The notes beneath the pieces are model-generated. The model saw nothing but the letters and a program-made list of their open reading frames with translations, was not told the DNA's origin and did no database searches. A stretch of DNA of 5,586 bases, taken from the NCBI GenBank assembly GCA_050694275.1, contig JBOGXF010000191.1:1-5586 (forward strand), in the 5' to 3' direction. The position numbers and the translations under genes are program-made. The stretch's first letter is position 1. Every line of letters begins with the position of its first letter. This DNA comes from JBOGXF01 sp050694275 (GTDB lineage Bacteria > Actinomycetota > CADDZG01 > WHSQ01). Positions 4,953-5,586 of this stretch are shown here, one piece after another.

Positions 4953-5586
4953 CAGGGCCTCCAGTCTCCTGGCCCGTGCGTCCATGGTTCGTTCACACCC
5001 CGAACACTTGTGAGTTCCACGGCGTTGTCCGCGTCTCGGATCAGGTACTCCGGCCAACCACCGGGGTTCCCGTCGAGTGGAAGCGCAGGCCGGACATCAG
5101 TGACGTTCTCGGGATTGCGCAGGATCCCCTCCGACATGAAGCGGCCGGGATTCTCGTTCGGCAGACCCGCGTCGATGCGGAAGTTCGGTGACAGCTGGGG
5201 GTCAACCGGAGTCCACGATGCGCCTCCCGGTCGAGAGCCGGCGGGCACGACGGTGCCATCAGGCAGCCTCCTCTGCACGACGTTGCCGGCATCGTCGAGC
5301 TGTTGGCCGTGCACGCGCCACACGCGCATGCCCTCCCGCGGTGTAGGGATGCTCAACGCGTTGTCGCCCACCCGGGCGACGTCGGCCACCTCGTCGGTGC
5401 GGTTGGCGATCCGGGCCGCGTCGCCGATGTCGTCGACTCGGTTGGCGACCCGAGCGAGGTCGGCGACGTCGTCGGCCCGTCCGCCGAGGCGCCGGAGCGC
5501 GGCGAGTCCTCGGCTGCCCCGGGCGGCGGCGCCCCCGCCGGCGGTGGCGAGCGTGAGGATCAGGTCGGGCACCAGCCGACCGAGCG
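4952..5586 (-). CDS. C-terminal part of a polymorphic toxin (ADP-ribosyltransferase-like tip)
   Basis: The frame is open to the right window edge; the GTG at 5572 is probably internal, so the N-terminal delivery region is missing. Numbering from that GTG, residues 1-30 are hydrophobic/Gly/Ala, 33-71 are three 13-residue repeats (ADDVADLARVANR and variants) and 80-206 are the toxin-like tip. The tip has RVWRVHG (83-89), GGASWTPVDP (117-126), FRIDAGLPNENPGRFMSEG (131-149), RPALPLDGNPGGWPEYLI (161-178) and RGVNEPW (191-197). The order Arg on a first strand, Ser-Trp-Thr, then Glu175 in a late strand would fit the R-S-E arrangement of ADP-ribosyltransferases. It resembles what I remember of the TreTu-type toxin family, which modifies EF-Tu; the exact family is uncertain. 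The TGA overlaps the next ATG. The secretion route cannot be seen, though the neighbours hint at type VII. Confidence 0.7.
   Translation of the reverse strand, partial: LGRLVPDLILTLATAGGGAAARGSRGLAALRRLGGRADDVADLARVANRVDDIGDAARIANRTDEVADVARVGDNALSIPTPREGMRVWRVHGQQLDDAGNVVQRRLPDGTVVPAGSRPGGASWTPVDPQLSPNFRIDAGLPNENPGRFMSEGILRNPENVTDVRPALPLDGNPGGWPEYLIRDADNAVELTSVRGVNEPWTHGPGDWRP
4958..4962 (-). promoter_or_regulatory. Ribosome binding site GGAGG fixing the immunity start at 4952
   Basis: GGAGG on the minus strand is 5 nt before the ATG at 4952-4950 and sits in the final codons of the toxin. Together with the TGATG overlap it points to termination-reinitiation, keeping antitoxic product in step with toxin. 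Confidence 0.65.
5360..5476 (-). repeat. Three 39-bp repeats encoding a 13-residue linker motif
   Basis: The toxin frame reads ADDVADLARVANR, VDDIGDAARIANR, TDEVADVARVGDN in direct succession, an x-D-(D/E)-(V/I)-x-D-x-A-R-(V/I)-x-(N/D)-x pattern. Predicted to be helical, it lies just before the tip domain. Similar Ala/Asp-rich repeats are common in linkers before the variable tips of polymorphic toxins. Confidence 0.6.

Noticed and set aside
4953..5057. Upstream extensions of the candidate immunity gene (starts at 5057 or 4985).
   Set aside because: They would lie inside the toxin tip in another frame and have poorer start signals than the ATG at 4952 with GGAGG and the TGATG overlap.
1..5586. 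CRISPR arrays, tRNA or rRNA genes, insertion sequences or transposase genes.
   Set aside because: No spaced direct repeats, cloverleaf-like segments, rRNA-like stretches or transposase-like frames were seen on either strand by eye.

Overview
The window looks like chromosomal DNA of a high-GC Gram-positive bacterium (Actinomycetota). The evidence is GC-rich third codon positions, GTG starts, strong GGAGG-type ribosome binding sites, an SseB-family protein and a protein resembling the 'type VII secretion system-associated' family. The plus-strand lipoprotein and PKD-like pair has a style I associate with Acidimicrobiia, but that placement is only an inference.

Most of the window reads right to left (minus strand) and looks like the toxin-tip and immunity end of a polymorphic-toxin locus. 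At the right edge (4952-5586) is the C-terminal part of a large toxin. It has a linker of three 13-residue Ala/Asp/Val repeats followed by a C-terminal domain resembling ADP-ribosyltransferase toxins. A small acidic candidate immunity gene (4611-4952) follows with a TGATG stop/start overlap. An SseB-family gene (3868-4614) follows that with an ATGA overlap, so the three form a tight translationally coupled unit.

Downstream are the remains of older modules. A short 5'-truncated piece whose sequence resembles the C-terminal end of a TNT-type (NAD+ glycohydrolase) toxin (3548-3817) overlaps a small immunity-like gene, immunity B (3157-3561). Next come a 40-codon small ORF (2926-3048) and a T7SS-associated-type gene (2357-2929), again joined by an ATGA overlap. 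Farther left is a second copy of the immunity-like gene, immunity A (298-699), about 55-60% identical to B by eye. It too is preceded by a short relic ORF (696-872) that shares a PGTFRAG segment with the relic in front of immunity B. This fits repeated capture and decay of toxin/immunity modules that leaves immunity genes behind.

A plus-strand pair interrupts this array: a lipoprotein (923-1471) and an overlapping secreted PKD-like protein (1456-2330). The second gene is split by a net frameshift near 1897-1899. It converges on the T7SS-associated gene across a 26-bp gap with a weak hairpin. The left 300 bp hold a strong interrupted hairpin (239-287) just past immunity A, and probably the first nine codons of another minus-strand gene (1-27).
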